NCBI RefSeq assembly: GCF_001428365.1
Contig: NZ_LMSH01000001.1
Location: 377,685-441,684 of the forward strand
DNA: 64,000 bases
Source of the DNA: Arthrobacter sp. Soil763
GTDB taxonomy: Bacteria > Actinomycetota > Actinomycetes > Actinomycetales > Micrococcaceae
Reading direction: 5' to 3'
The translations under genes and the position numbers were made by a program. Numbering within the stretch: the first letter of the stretch is position 1; every line of letters begins with the position of its first letter. Shown here piece after piece: positions 43,794-54,018 of the stretch. The notes under the pieces are model-generated. The model made no database searches and was not told the DNA's origin. It was given only the letters and a program-made list of their open reading frames with translations.

Positions 43794-43804
43794 CGTGAGG
43801 CAAC
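43746..43804 (-). repeat. Right end of the insertion sequence, two tandem motif copies (inverted)
   Basis: The inner copy 43746-43768 (CGGACCTTTT-CAGC-TGAGGCAAC) is nearly the exact inverse of the left inner copy and overlaps the transposase C-terminal codons. The outer copy 43782-43804 reads CGGACCTATTGACGTGAGGC then AAC. Confidence 0.8.
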
Positions 43805-43835
43805 AGGGGGCCTGTTCCGGGCCGGTTCGGAGCTG

Positions 43836-44345
43836 CTACAGCGTGCGGATCATCCGGGTGTTGCCGAGGGTGTTGGGCTTGACGCGGGCCAGGTCGAGGA
43901 ATTCGGCGACGCCCTCATCGTGGGAGCGGAGGAGCTCGGAGTAAACCACCGGGTCCACCGCCGTCTGGTCGGCCATCACCTCGAAACCGTGCTTTTTGAA
44001 GAAGTCCACCTCGAAGGTCAGGCAGAAGACGCGCACGACGCCGAGCTCCCGCGCGTCCTCCAGCAGCTGCTCGAGCAGCAGGTGGCCAACGCCCCGGCCG
44101 CGCCAGGCGTCGGAGGTGGCCAGGGTGCGTACCTCGGCCAGGTCCTCCCACATCACGTGCAGCGCCCCGCAGCCGATCACCTCGCCGTCGGCAGCCTCGG
44201 CGATCCGGAACTCCTGCAGGCTCTCGTAGTAGGCGACGGTCTCTTTCGCCATGAGGATCCGCTCCTCGGCCAGGGGTGCCACCAGGGTCTTGATGGCGGC
44301 GACGTCGCCGGTGCGGGCAGGGCGGATGCGGATCGTCTCAGTCAC
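43836..44345 (-). CDS. argA: Amino-acid N-acetyltransferase (NAGS-type GNAT)
   Basis: A 169-residue GNAT enzyme of the short N-acetylglutamate synthase type found in actinobacteria (Rv2747-like), which makes N-acetylglutamate for arginine synthesis from acetyl-CoA and glutamate. It shows IRPARTGDVAAIKTLVAPLA, EVIGCGALHVMWEDLAEVRT, the acetyl-CoA loop WRGRGVGHLLLEQLL, and FEVDFFKKHGFEVM. There is no amino-acid kinase domain, as expected for this form. The start is GTG at 44345. The insertion sequence ends 31 bases beyond its stop. The gene symbol is by family analogy. Confidence 0.85.
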   Translation of the reverse strand: MTETIRIRPARTGDVAAIKTLVAPLAEERILMAKETVAYYESLQEFRIAEAADGEVIGCGALHVMWEDLAEVRTLATSDAWRGRGVGHLLLEQLLEDARELGVVRVFCLTFEVDFFKKHGFEVMADQTAVDPVVYSELLRSHDEGVAEFLDLARVKPNTLGNTRMIRTL

Positions 44346-44426
44346 AGCCCCATCCTACGACCCGGCCCGCACGCCGTCCGGCCCCGCAGGGCGGCCGGGC
44401 CGGACGGCGTGGACGGTTGGGACGGG

Positions 44427-46559
44427 TCAGAGGCCCAGCCCGTCCGGAACGGGGAGGTCCTTGTCCAGCAGGTTCCTGGCCAGGAAGTGCTCGACGACGC
44501 CGTACCAGACCTTGGCGTGCTGCGGCTGCAGGATCCAGTGGTTCTCGTCCGGGAAGTAGAGGAAGCGGTGCTCCGTCTCGCCGTTCTCGTCGGCGGCGAG
44601 CTGGGACTTGGAGAGCAGCTCGTACCAGAGGCGCAGCCCTTCCCCGATCGGGACGCGGTAGTCCTTGTCGCCGTGCACGACCAGCATGGGGGTCCGGATG
44701 TTCTGCACGTGCAGGTGCGGGGAGTTCTCCGCCGCCATCTCCGCCGTCATCTCCTTGAGCCAGTACTGCGCGGCGTCCGTGGTCGGCCCGAACTGGTCCA
44801 GGGCCCAGAGGCTGGCATGGGTGACGATCGCCTTGAACCGGTCCGTGTGCCCGGCGACCCAGTTCGCCATGTAGCCGCCGAAGGACCCTCCCATGGCTGC
44901 GGTGCGCGTCTCGTCGATGTCGGGCCGGCGCTCGACGGCGTCGGTCAGGTCCATCAGGTCCTGGAACGGGGCCTTGCCCCACTCACCCCAGCCGCGCTGG
45001 ATGTGGTCCTGGCCGTAGCCGGTGGACAGGGCCGGGTCCGGGAGCAGCACCGCGTAGCCGCGGGCCACGAGCAGCCACGGGTTCCAGCGCCAGGTCCAGG
45101 CGTTCCAGGAGCCCAGCGGGCCGCCGTGGATCCAGAGCAGCAGCGGGGCGGGGTTCGCCGGCGAAGCGTCCTCGGGCAGGGCCAGGTAGCCCGGGACCCG
45201 GTCGCCGCCGGCGGAGGTGGTCTCCACGCGTTCGAGCCGGCCGCGGAAGGCGGGCCGCTCCGCGGGCGCCGGGAGCCGGGTGGTCCCGCCGCCGGCCAGG
45301 TCGATGCTGACGGCTTCGGGCGGGAATTCGTATGAGCTGCGCAGCGCGTAGGCGCGGCGGCCGTCCGGGGCTACGACGACGTCGGTGTAGGCGGCGGCGT
45401 CGGCCGTCAGCCGCACCACCTCTGCGTCGCCGCCGGCGGCGGGCACACTGATCCGGAACACCGGCGAGGCTCCGTCCTCGTCCGCCGTCACCAGCAGCGC
45501 GGAGCCGTCCGGCAGCCAGGCGGCCGGGTGCGGCCAGCGGTCCCAGTCGTGCGCGAGCGGCGTCAGCGCCTCCCCGCCGTCGGAGCCGGCAGCCTCACCC
45601 GCGGCGAGGTCCAGCAGGTGCAGCTTCACCTGCGGCGCCTGCTGCGGTGTGGTCTCGGTTTCGGTCAGGACCACCAGGGTGCGGCCGTCGGGGCTGACCG
45701 GGCCGGGGAAATAGTTCATGCCTTCGCTGTCGAGCAGGACCCGGCGGGTGCCGGAGGCGACGTCGACCGCCACGAGGACGGTGCGGGAGTCGGCGCCGGC
45801 GAGCGGCTTGGCGAAGCTGCTGTAGAGCGTCTTTCCATCCGGGCTGACGACGGTCTCGGCCTCCCGGAGCCCGTTCCCGGCGTCGGGGGTAAGGTTGCGC
45901 AGTTTCACCGGCGCGGCGGCGTCGACCGTGGCCGGCTTGCCGGGCTCCGGGTCCGCCCCCGGCTCGACGGCGAACAGCCGCGGCTGCTCGGGCCCGAGGT
46001 CCGCGTCCCAGTAGCGCACCGGGTAGCCGCTGTGCAGGATCGCGGCGACCTTGTTCTCCTTGCGGGCCTTGCGCCGCTCCCCGTCATTGTCCTCGTCGGT
46101 GGAGCCGGCCAGGACGGCTGCCGAGACGAAGAGCGCATCGGCGTTCCTGGCGGCGAGCAGGCCGCTCACGCCGCCGGCGCGGGAGAGCGCGACGCGTGCC
46201 TCGCCGCCGTCGGCCGGCAGCACCCAGAGCGCGTTGACCGGGTCCGCCTCGGGGCTCTCCGGGTCCGGACGCGCCGAGGTGAAGTAGAGGCTGCCGTCCG
46301 CGGCGAACACCGCCCCGGCTTCACCCTTGGCGCTGCGGGTGATCCTCCGGGCCCGCCGCTTGCCTGCAGGGTCCAGTTCCCACAGCGCGGTGCGGTACTC
46401 GGTGCCCTTGTCGTTGAGGGTGGCCACGGTGGTGACCAGCCGCGAACCGTCCGGGCTGAGGGCCAGGCCGCCCACCCTCGGGATCGCGAGGTAGTGGTCC
46501 AGGTCGTGGAACGGGGTTTCGGGCTGTTCGCCCGGGGTCTGTGTGTCGGTGGAAGCCAT
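44427..46559 (-). CDS. Prolyl oligopeptidase family (S9) serine peptidase
   Basis: A 710-residue peptidase with an N-terminal seven-bladed beta-propeller (about 20-420; repeated VSPDGKTLYSS, SPDGRTLVVL-type blades) and a C-terminal alpha/beta hydrolase domain (about 440-710). The catalytic triad is visible: Ser in MGGSFGGYMANW, Asp in HGDKDYRVP, and His in DENHWILQPQHAK. Such S9C acylaminoacyl peptidases cleave short peptides from the N terminus. No signal peptide is seen, so it is cytoplasmic. GGGGG lies just before the ATG. It is divergent from the Rieske gene. Confidence 0.92.
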   Translation of the reverse strand: MASTDTQTPGEQPETPFHDLDHYLAIPRVGGLALSPDGSRLVTTVATLNDKGTEYRTALWELDPAGKRRARRITRSAKGEAGAVFAADGSLYFTSARPDPESPEADPVNALWVLPADGGEARVALSRAGGVSGLLAARNADALFVSAAVLAGSTDEDNDGERRKARKENKVAAILHSGYPVRYWDADLGPEQPRLFAVEPGADPEPGKPATVDAAAPVKLRNLTPDAGNGLREAETVVSPDGKTLYSSFAKPLAGADSRTVLVAVDVASGTRRVLLDSEGMNYFPGPVSPDGRTLVVLTETETTPQQAPQVKLHLLDLAAGEAAGSDGGEALTPLAHDWDRWPHPAAWLPDGSALLVTADEDGASPVFRISVPAAGGDAEVVRLTADAAAYTDVVVAPDGRRAYALRSSYEFPPEAVSIDLAGGGTTRLPAPAERPAFRGRLERVETTSAGGDRVPGYLALPEDASPANPAPLLLWIHGGPLGSWNAWTWRWNPWLLVARGYAVLLPDPALSTGYGQDHIQRGWGEWGKAPFQDLMDLTDAVERRPDIDETRTAAMGGSFGGYMANWVAGHTDRFKAIVTHASLWALDQFGPTTDAAQYWLKEMTAEMAAENSPHLHVQNIRTPMLVVHGDKDYRVPIGEGLRLWYELLSKSQLAADENGETEHRFLYFPDENHWILQPQHAKVWYGVVEHFLARNLLDKDLPVPDGLGL

Positions 46560-46683
46560 GCCCCCGATTCAACACCCGTTGTGCGGCGGATCACAGCCGC
46601 GTTCACTGAGAGTGAAACAGTACTTTCAGATCGCCGTCGGGGAATCGCAGGGCATTTTCAGGGACGGTTGGCACAATGGCCCC

Positions 46684-47127
46684 ATGAACCCAGACCAGAC
46701 CCTGCCCAGACGCTCCCTCCTGCTTGGCGCCGGCGCCCTTGGTGGCGGCGCCCTGGCCCTGTCCGCCTGCAGCGCCGAGCCTTCGGGGAGTTCCGCGTCC
46801 TCGGCGGCCGGGCCTTCCGTCCCGCCCGGCACCCCGGTGAAGGTCGGCAAGCTCAGCGAGGTGGCGGTGCGCGGCACCGCCACCGGAAAGGTCGGGGGCC
46901 GGACGGTGGTGATCTTCCGGCCGGATGAGAAGACCGTCCTGGCCTACGACGCCGCCTGCACCCACGCCGGCTGCCCGGTGGCGCCGGCCGGCGAGGACTT
47001 TGACTGCCCCTGCCACGGCTCCTCGTTTAAGGGCTCGGACGGCAGCGTGATCAGCGGCCCGGCCCAGGCTCCGCTGGGGAAACTGAAGGCCGCCATCGAC
47101 GGCGAGTGGATCACGGTCACCGCCTGA
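46684..47127 (+). CDS. Exported Rieske 2Fe-2S lipoprotein-like protein
   Basis: A 147-residue small Rieske protein. The N terminus has a twin-arginine motif (LPRRSLLLGAGALGGGALAL) directly followed by a lipobox-like LSAC, so it is probably exported folded and lipid-anchored. The Rieske domain holds CTHAGC and CPCHGSSF, giving the two Cys and two His ligands, with SGPAQAPLGKLKA as the Pro-loop region. Without a partner oxygenase or cytochrome bc gene nearby, its electron partners are unknown. A terminator follows at 47168-47207. Confidence 0.9.
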   Translation: MNPDQTLPRRSLLLGAGALGGGALALSACSAEPSGSSASSAAGPSVPPGTPVKVGKLSEVAVRGTATGKVGGRTVVIFRPDEKTVLAYDAACTHAGCPVAPAGEDFDCPCHGSSFKGSDGSVISGPAQAPLGKLKAAIDGEWITVTA

Positions 47128-47167
47128 GCCGCCCGCCCGGCGTCGTGTGCTGGGCGGTACACAGAGA

Positions 47168-47207
47168 AAGGCCCCGGCGCCTCCCGTGAGGGAGGGGCCG
47201 GGGCCTT
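47168..47207. terminator. Bidirectional terminator between the Rieske gene and clpC
   Basis: Arms AAGGCCCCGGC (47168-47178) and GCCGGGGCCTT (47197-47207) with inner helix CTCCC/GGGAG and loop GTGA form a continuous long stem between convergent genes. Confidence 0.75.
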
Positions 47208-47233
47208 GTCGTCGGGCGTTACCCTCTTGGCGC

Positions 47234-49726
<2,493 letters not shown>

Positions 49727-50042
49727 TTCGCCACACTCCTAGCTACGACGTACTTTGATGCTACGTGGCGGCGTTCCAGATTTGGGGCTTGTTCGCCACG
49801 GGGGAAACCTGACCGGTTGCAGGGCCCGGGTCGGTGTGCCCGGCGGGGGCGGACGCTCCCTCCCGGTTACCTGCTCCCAGGCCCCCGGAATGCGCCGCAG
49901 CCACGGCGCGGCGGGAGCGTTCCCGGGAAGTAACCGGGGAGGAACGCACGGGCCCGTTCCACGACAAAGCCCCCGCCGGACGGCAGGGGCTTTGTCTGAC
50001 GCTATTACTCCGGCGCAGAACTGGCCGGGAGCGGGGTCAAAC
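49727..50042. promoter_or_regulatory. 316-base region between lsr2 and clpC with nested inverted repeats
   Basis: No gene is visible. CCCGGTTAC (49862-49870) pairs with GTAACCGGG (49930-49938); inside it CCCGGAA (49884-49890) can pair with TTCCCGGG (49920-49927, one bulge) and GCGCCG (49892-49897) with CGGCGC (49904-49909). This forms a branched, possibly transcribed structure 135-210 bases before clpC. The lsr2 terminator lies at 49964-49995. The clpC ribosome site AGGAG is near 49739. Confidence 0.5.
49964..49995 (-). terminator. Terminator after lsr2
   Basis: ACAAAGCCCC (49964-49973) and GGGGCTTTGT (49986-49995) form a 10-bp stem, with CGCCGGACGGCA in the loop able to pair further (GCC/GGC). 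It follows the lsr2 stop (50043) by 47 bases. Confidence 0.65.
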
Positions 50043-50369
50043 CTAGGAATTGGCCTTCTGGTAGGCTTCCTGAATTTCCGCCTGGATGCGGCCCCGGCTG
50101 TTTACCGCGTAGCCGTTATCCCGCGCCCATTGACGGATTTGTGCCGAGTCCTGATTGCGGCCGCCCGATGCCTTGGCGCGGGTCGACCGGCCGGCCGACG
50201 TCTTTCGCCCATGGGCCACATACCGCTCGAGGGCCGAGCGAAGTTCCGACGCGTTGCCGGTGGAGAGGTCGATTTCATAACTGACGCCGTCCAGGCCAAA
50301 CCGGACAGTTTCGTCCGCGGATCCCCCATCCAGATCATCCACGAGGATGATTTTAACTTTCTGTGCCAT
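50043..50369 (-). CDS. lsr2: Lsr2 nucleoid-associated protein
   Basis: A 108-residue H-NS-like silencer that bridges AT-rich DNA. The N-terminal dimerisation domain (MAQKVKIILVDDLDGGSADE, then VSYEIDLSTGNASELR) is followed by a basic linker (GRKTSAGRSTRAKASGG) and the DNA-binding domain ending RQWARDNGYAVNSRGRIQAE, whose RGR is the AT-hook-like clamp. It is full length. The 120 bases upstream are strikingly AT-rich for this genome, suiting autoregulation. It sits between the small lysS-linked gene and clpC. Confidence 0.97.
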   Translation of the reverse strand: MAQKVKIILVDDLDGGSADETVRFGLDGVSYEIDLSTGNASELRSALERYVAHGRKTSAGRSTRAKASGGRNQDSAQIRQWARDNGYAVNSRGRIQAEIQEAYQKANS

Positions 50370-50380
50370 AAAAACTCTCT

Positions 50381-50503
50381 TTCCAAAAGGATGAGTATTT
50401 TAGAAAAGCAGGATGTATCTGTAAAAAGTATCCATCTTTTTATGGCCGCGCGTCAAAGCGGAATAGCCCTGCCAAAGAAAATCCTCAGCGGGAATAAGGG
50501 CCT
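50381..50503 (-). promoter_or_regulatory. AT-rich promoter region of lsr2
   Basis: This stretch has poly-A/T runs (GAGTATTTTAGAAAAGCAGG, TGTAAAAAGTATCCATC, TTTTTATGG) very unlike the surrounding GC-rich DNA. Lsr2 prefers such DNA, so this is a likely promoter and self-binding site. Confidence 0.55.
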
Positions 50504-50692
50504 TTAGCGCTGTTCGGGGGAATGCCCATTCCCCGGGGCGGGTGACTGCCCCGGTTCGCGGGCCGCCGCTTCCGCCTGCGCCCGGGCCTCGGCCTGGCGC
50601 TCGGATTTGTCGGCGTTAAAAATCGCCTTCATGGCAAACCAGAAGATCAGCCCGACCACCAGTGACGGAAGCAGGACGGCAACGTATTCCAT
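50504..50692 (-). CDS. Small single-helix membrane protein downstream of lysS
   Basis: A 62-residue protein with one N-terminal transmembrane segment (YVAVLLPSLVVGLIFWFAM) and a charged cytoplasmic tail rich in Ala, Glu, Gln and Arg (NADKSERQAEARAQAEAAAR), predicted helical. Its ATG lies two bases after the lysS stop (TGATCATG), so it is co-transcribed and probably translated by re-initiation. I know no function. Confidence 0.75.
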   Translation of the reverse strand: MEYVAVLLPSLVVGLIFWFAMKAIFNADKSERQAEARAQAEAAAREPGQSPAPGNGHSPEQR

Positions 50693-50694
50693 GA

Positions 50695-52227
50695 TCAGTG
50701 ACCTTCGGGCTTGAGCAGCGGGAACAGAATGGTTTCGCGGATGCCGGCGCCGGTGAAGAGCATGACCAGCCGGTCGATGCCGAGCCCGATGCCGCCCATC
50801 GGCGGTGCGCCGTATTCCAGGGCGCGGAGGAAGTCCTCGTCCAGCTGCATGGCCTCGACGTCGCCGGCGGCCGAGCGGCGTGACTGCTCGGTCAGGCGTT
50901 CGCGCTGGATGACCGGGTCGATCAGCTCGGAGAACGCGGTGCCGCGCTCCATGCCGCCGATGATCAGGTCCCACGCCTCGATCAGCCGGTCATCCTCGCG
51001 GTGGTGGCGGGCCAGCGGCTGCGCGGAGGGCGGGTAGTCGTAGACAAAGGTGGGGTTGAGGAGGGTCGGTTCGACCAGTTCGCCGAACAGCTCCACCACG
51101 AGCTTCTCGGCGTCCCAGCCGGCGTCGACCTTCACCTCGTGCTTCGCGGCGATCTCCAGCAGCTCCGCAACCGGGGTCTCCGGGGTGATGTCCTGGCCGA
51201 CGAAATCGGACAGGCCCGGGTACACGGCCATCCAGGCCCAGTCGCCGTCGAGGTTAATCTCGCCGGCCTCGGTCTGCAGCACCCGGCCCACGCCGGCGGC
51301 GTCGGCGGCGTCGAGGATGATCTCCTTGATCCGGTCCGCCATGACGAACTGGTCCGCCCAGGCCTCGTAGCTCTCCAGGGTGGTGAATTCGGGGCTGTGC
51401 GTGGAGTCGACACCCTCGTTGCGGAAGACCCGGCCCATGTCGTAGACCCGGTCGATCCCGCCGACGACGGTGCGCTTGAGGTACAGCTCGGTGGCGATGC
51501 GCAGCGTCATCTTCTGGTCGAAGGCGTTCATGTGCGTCTCGAACGGGCGGGCCGCGGCGCCGCCGTGCACCAGCTGCAGCATCGGGGTTTCCACCTCGAC
51601 GTAGCCCTGGCGGTGCAGGGTCTCGCGGATGGAACGGGTGATGGCGGCCCGGGTGTAAACCATCTCGCGGGCCTCGTCGCGGACGATCAGGTCAACGTAG
51701 CGCTGGCGGACACGGGTTTCCTCGTTCAGCTCCGCGTGCAGCACGGGCAGCGGGCGCAGCGCCTTCGACGCCATGGTCCAGGATTCGGCCATGACCGAGA
51801 GCTCGCCGCGGCGCGAGGAGATGACCTCGCCCTTGATGAAGACATGGTCGCCGAGATCGACGAGGGCCTTCCAGTCCGCGAGCGCCTCCTCGCCGATGTT
51901 GGCCAGGCTGAGCATGACCTGCAGCCGGACGGCCTTGCCGTCGAGGCCGCCCTCCTGGAGGGTGGCGAAGCAGAGCTTGCCGGTGTTCCGGATGAACACG
52001 ATGCGGCCGGTGACCCCGACGACGTCGCCGGTGGTCTCGTCGGCCAACAGGTGGGCGTACTTCTCGCGGATCTCCGTCAGCGAGTGGGTGCGCTCGACTC
52101 CCACCGGGTACGCCTCGATGCCGCGCTCGATCAGCTTGGCACGCTTCTCCATGCGGACCAGCGTCTGCTCGCTGGCCTCGGAATGCTCGGCGGCGGTGTG
52201 CGGGGCGGGGGTGTTTTGGGAAGTCAC
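50695..52227 (-). CDS. lysS: Lysyl-tRNA synthetase (class II)
   Basis: A 510-residue aminoacyl-tRNA synthetase charging tRNA-Lys. An N-terminal OB-fold anticodon-binding domain (about 65-170; VGVTGRIVFIRNTGKLCFAT) is followed by the class II core: motif 1 around ITRSIRETLHRQGYVEVETP, motif 2 MGRVFRNEGVDSTHSPEFT, and motif 3 GGIGLGIDRLVMLF. I start at GTG 52227, which encodes MTSQNTPAPHT and has GGGG upstream; a longer in-frame extension is low-complexity and overlaps the divergent promoter. Confidence 0.96.
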   Translation of the reverse strand: MTSQNTPAPHTAAEHSEASEQTLVRMEKRAKLIERGIEAYPVGVERTHSLTEIREKYAHLLADETTGDVVGVTGRIVFIRNTGKLCFATLQEGGLDGKAVRLQVMLSLANIGEEALADWKALVDLGDHVFIKGEVISSRRGELSVMAESWTMASKALRPLPVLHAELNEETRVRQRYVDLIVRDEAREMVYTRAAITRSIRETLHRQGYVEVETPMLQLVHGGAAARPFETHMNAFDQKMTLRIATELYLKRTVVGGIDRVYDMGRVFRNEGVDSTHSPEFTTLESYEAWADQFVMADRIKEIILDAADAAGVGRVLQTEAGEINLDGDWAWMAVYPGLSDFVGQDITPETPVAELLEIAAKHEVKVDAGWDAEKLVVELFGELVEPTLLNPTFVYDYPPSAQPLARHHREDDRLIEAWDLIIGGMERGTAFSELIDPVIQRERLTEQSRRSAAGDVEAMQLDEDFLRALEYGAPPMGGIGLGIDRLVMLFTGAGIRETILFPLLKPEGH

Positions 52228-52304
52228 AATCCCCAAGTTTACCGGGCATTCGGCCGCCGCCGGTGCGCCGGGGGCGGGAACGGACCGGGAATAGACTTCC
52301 AACC

Positions 52305-53276
52305 ATGGAGACGTGGACGATTCGGACCGACGACGGCGGCGGGCACCTGGAGCTGCACAGCTTCCGGGAACCGGCGCAGCCGCTGGCTCCGGGCCGTTTA
52401 CGCACCGGCCGGGGCCGCGTCCCGGGGCCGACTGCGGCACGCCCGGCGGCGGGCACGGAACCGGCGGCCGGCGTCGTGCTGGTGCACGGGACCCTGGTGA
52501 CCGATGCGCTGTACCGGCCGTTCGCCCGGAACCTGAGCCGGCTCCTGGGCCGCCCGGTGCATTGCTACAACCGTCGGGGCCGCGCCGGTTCCTCCCCGCA
52601 GCCGGCGGAATATTCGGCGGCGACGGAGGTGGCCGATCTGGCCGCGGTACTCCGGCAGACCGGCTCCACGGACGTGTTCGCGCACAGTTACGGCGGCTTC
52701 GTCGCCCTGCAGGCCGCGCGGAGCGTTCCGATCCGCCGGCTGGTGACCTACGACGCCGCCGTGTCCCTGGCCGGGAGCCTGACCAGCCGGTGGCGGCCGG
52801 AACTGGAGCGGTCGGTGGCGGCGGGGGAACTGGACCAGGCCTGGGCCCTGCTGGTGCAGGGGCTGGAAACGGCGGGACCGGTATCGAAGCTGCCGCTGGG
52901 CGCCCTGCGGATGCTCAGCATCCTCTCCGCCCGGACCCCGCTGGGCGGGCAGATGCGGGAGCTGCTGCCGACTGCGGTGGCAGAGATGCGCGCCGTGCTG
53001 GCCGCCGACGCGGAACTGGCCGACTTTGCCGGCGTCACCACGCCGGCGCTGCTGCTGACCGGGGGCTGGTCTCCGGGCTACTTCGCCGAGACGGGGCGCC
53101 AGCTGGCGGCAGCGGTCCCGGCGATGGAGTTCGGCGTGGTGCCCGGCCAGCTGCACGAAGGGCCGCTGCGCCCCGCGAACCGCCGGCTCGCCCTGGTGGC
53201 GGCGCGGTTCCTGATGGACGGCGCCAGCCGGCCGGCGCGCACCGGCCTGCATCGGCGGCTGCGGCCGGCCCGCTGA
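52305..53276 (+). CDS. Alpha/beta hydrolase, first of two paralogues flanking tdk
   Basis: A 323-residue alpha/beta hydrolase. GVVLVHGTLVTDALYRPFAR is strand 3 and the oxyanion region, and the nucleophile elbow is FAHSYGGFVALQAAR (Ser in HSYGG). The acid probably lies near LLLTGGWSPGYF, though the usual Asp there is not obvious, and the His may be that of VPGQLHEGPL. Compared with its paralogue at 54019-54852 it has a longer N-terminal segment (Arg/Pro-rich, about 25-55) and C-terminal tail. NRRGRAGSSPQP is shared almost exactly with the paralogue. The substrate is unknown. Confidence 0.85.
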   Translation: METWTIRTDDGGGHLELHSFREPAQPLAPGRLRTGRGRVPGPTAARPAAGTEPAAGVVLVHGTLVTDALYRPFARNLSRLLGRPVHCYNRRGRAGSSPQPAEYSAATEVADLAAVLRQTGSTDVFAHSYGGFVALQAARSVPIRRLVTYDAAVSLAGSLTSRWRPELERSVAAGELDQAWALLVQGLETAGPVSKLPLGALRMLSILSARTPLGGQMRELLPTAVAEMRAVLAADAELADFAGVTTPALLLTGGWSPGYFAETGRQLAAAVPAMEFGVVPGQLHEGPLRPANRRLALVAARFLMDGASRPARTGLHRRLRPAR

Positions 53277-53321
53277 CATCTGGCACTAGAATCGGGGGCG
53301 ACCTCCCTCGAAAGGACCCCC

Positions 53322-53948
53322 TTGGCCAAGCTCTACTTCCGCTACGGCGCGATGAACTCCGGCAAGTCGACGGGCCTGCTGCAGGCCGCGTTCAATTACG
53401 AGGAGCGCGGGCAGAGGGTACTGCTGGCCAAGCCGGACATCGACACCAAGGGTGACGCCGACGTCGTGTCCCGGCTGGGCATGACCCGCTCGGTGGATTT
53501 CCTGATCCCGGCCGGCGCCTCCGCCCGGGACCTGTTCCAGGCCCAGGCCCACGGCGACGACCCGGACGCGCTGCTGCAGCACGTGGACACTCCCCCGGTG
53601 GCGTGCCTGCTGGTGGACGAGGCCCAGTTCCTAGAGCCGGATCAGGTGGATGACCTGTTCCGCATTGCCGTGCTGGACAACGTCCCGGTCCTTGCCTACG
53701 GCATCCGCACCGATTTCCGCACCCGGGCCTTCCCGGGCTCGCTCCGACTGCTGGAAATCGCCCACACCCTCGAAGAGCTCAAGACCATCTGCCGCTGCGG
53801 CCGGAAGGCGATCTTCAACACCCGGCGGATCGGCGATGAGGTGGTCTTCAACGGCGACCAGGTGGCCATCGACGGGCAGGACGCCTGGTACGAATCGCTC
53901 TGCGGCTCCTGCTACCTGGAAATCTCCGGGGGCCGGCTGGGCGGGTAA
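53322..53948 (+). CDS. tdk: Thymidine kinase
   Basis: A 208-residue type II thymidine kinase that phosphorylates thymidine for salvage. It shows the Walker A motif YGAMNSGKSTGLLQ at the N terminus, the DRSEF-equivalent VDEAQFLEPDQ with the catalytic Glu, a lasso/zinc site formed by CRCGRKAIFN and CGSCYLE (CxC and CxxC), and the substrate loop RTDFRTRAFPGS. The start is TTG at 53322, preceded by GAAAGGA. It lies between two paralogous hydrolases in the same direction. Confidence 0.95.
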   Translation: MAKLYFRYGAMNSGKSTGLLQAAFNYEERGQRVLLAKPDIDTKGDADVVSRLGMTRSVDFLIPAGASARDLFQAQAHGDDPDALLQHVDTPPVACLLVDEAQFLEPDQVDDLFRIAVLDNVPVLAYGIRTDFRTRAFPGSLRLLEIAHTLEELKTICRCGRKAIFNTRRIGDEVVFNGDQVAIDGQDAWYESLCGSCYLEISGGRLGG

Positions 53949-54018
53949 CCTCCGCGCGGCGCAGGCGGCCGCCGCCCGTTTACTGGGCAGTACCGGGTGC
54001 CTCGGCTAGGCTCGAAGC

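Larger units (their letters stand above)
42456..43804 (+). mobile_element. Complete insertion sequence, about 1.35 kb
   Basis: One transposase gene is framed by matching ends. Each end carries two tandem copies of a 22-23-base motif (consensus GTTGCCTCA-n4-AAAGGTCCG): left 42456-42477 and 42491-42513, right, inverted, 43746-43768 and 43782-43804. The inner copies are almost identical (TTGCCTCA, TCTG or GCTG, AAAAGGTCCG); the outer ones are more diverged. I see no clear target duplication. The element sits between dhaKLM and the argA-type gene and disrupts no visible gene. Confidence 0.85.

Noticed and set aside
49791..49808. ClgR-type site (GTTCGCC-n4-GGGAAAC) upstream of clpC
   Set aside because: Only one half-site fits the TTCGC/GCGAA pattern; the other is degenerate. 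It is too weak to report as an operator.
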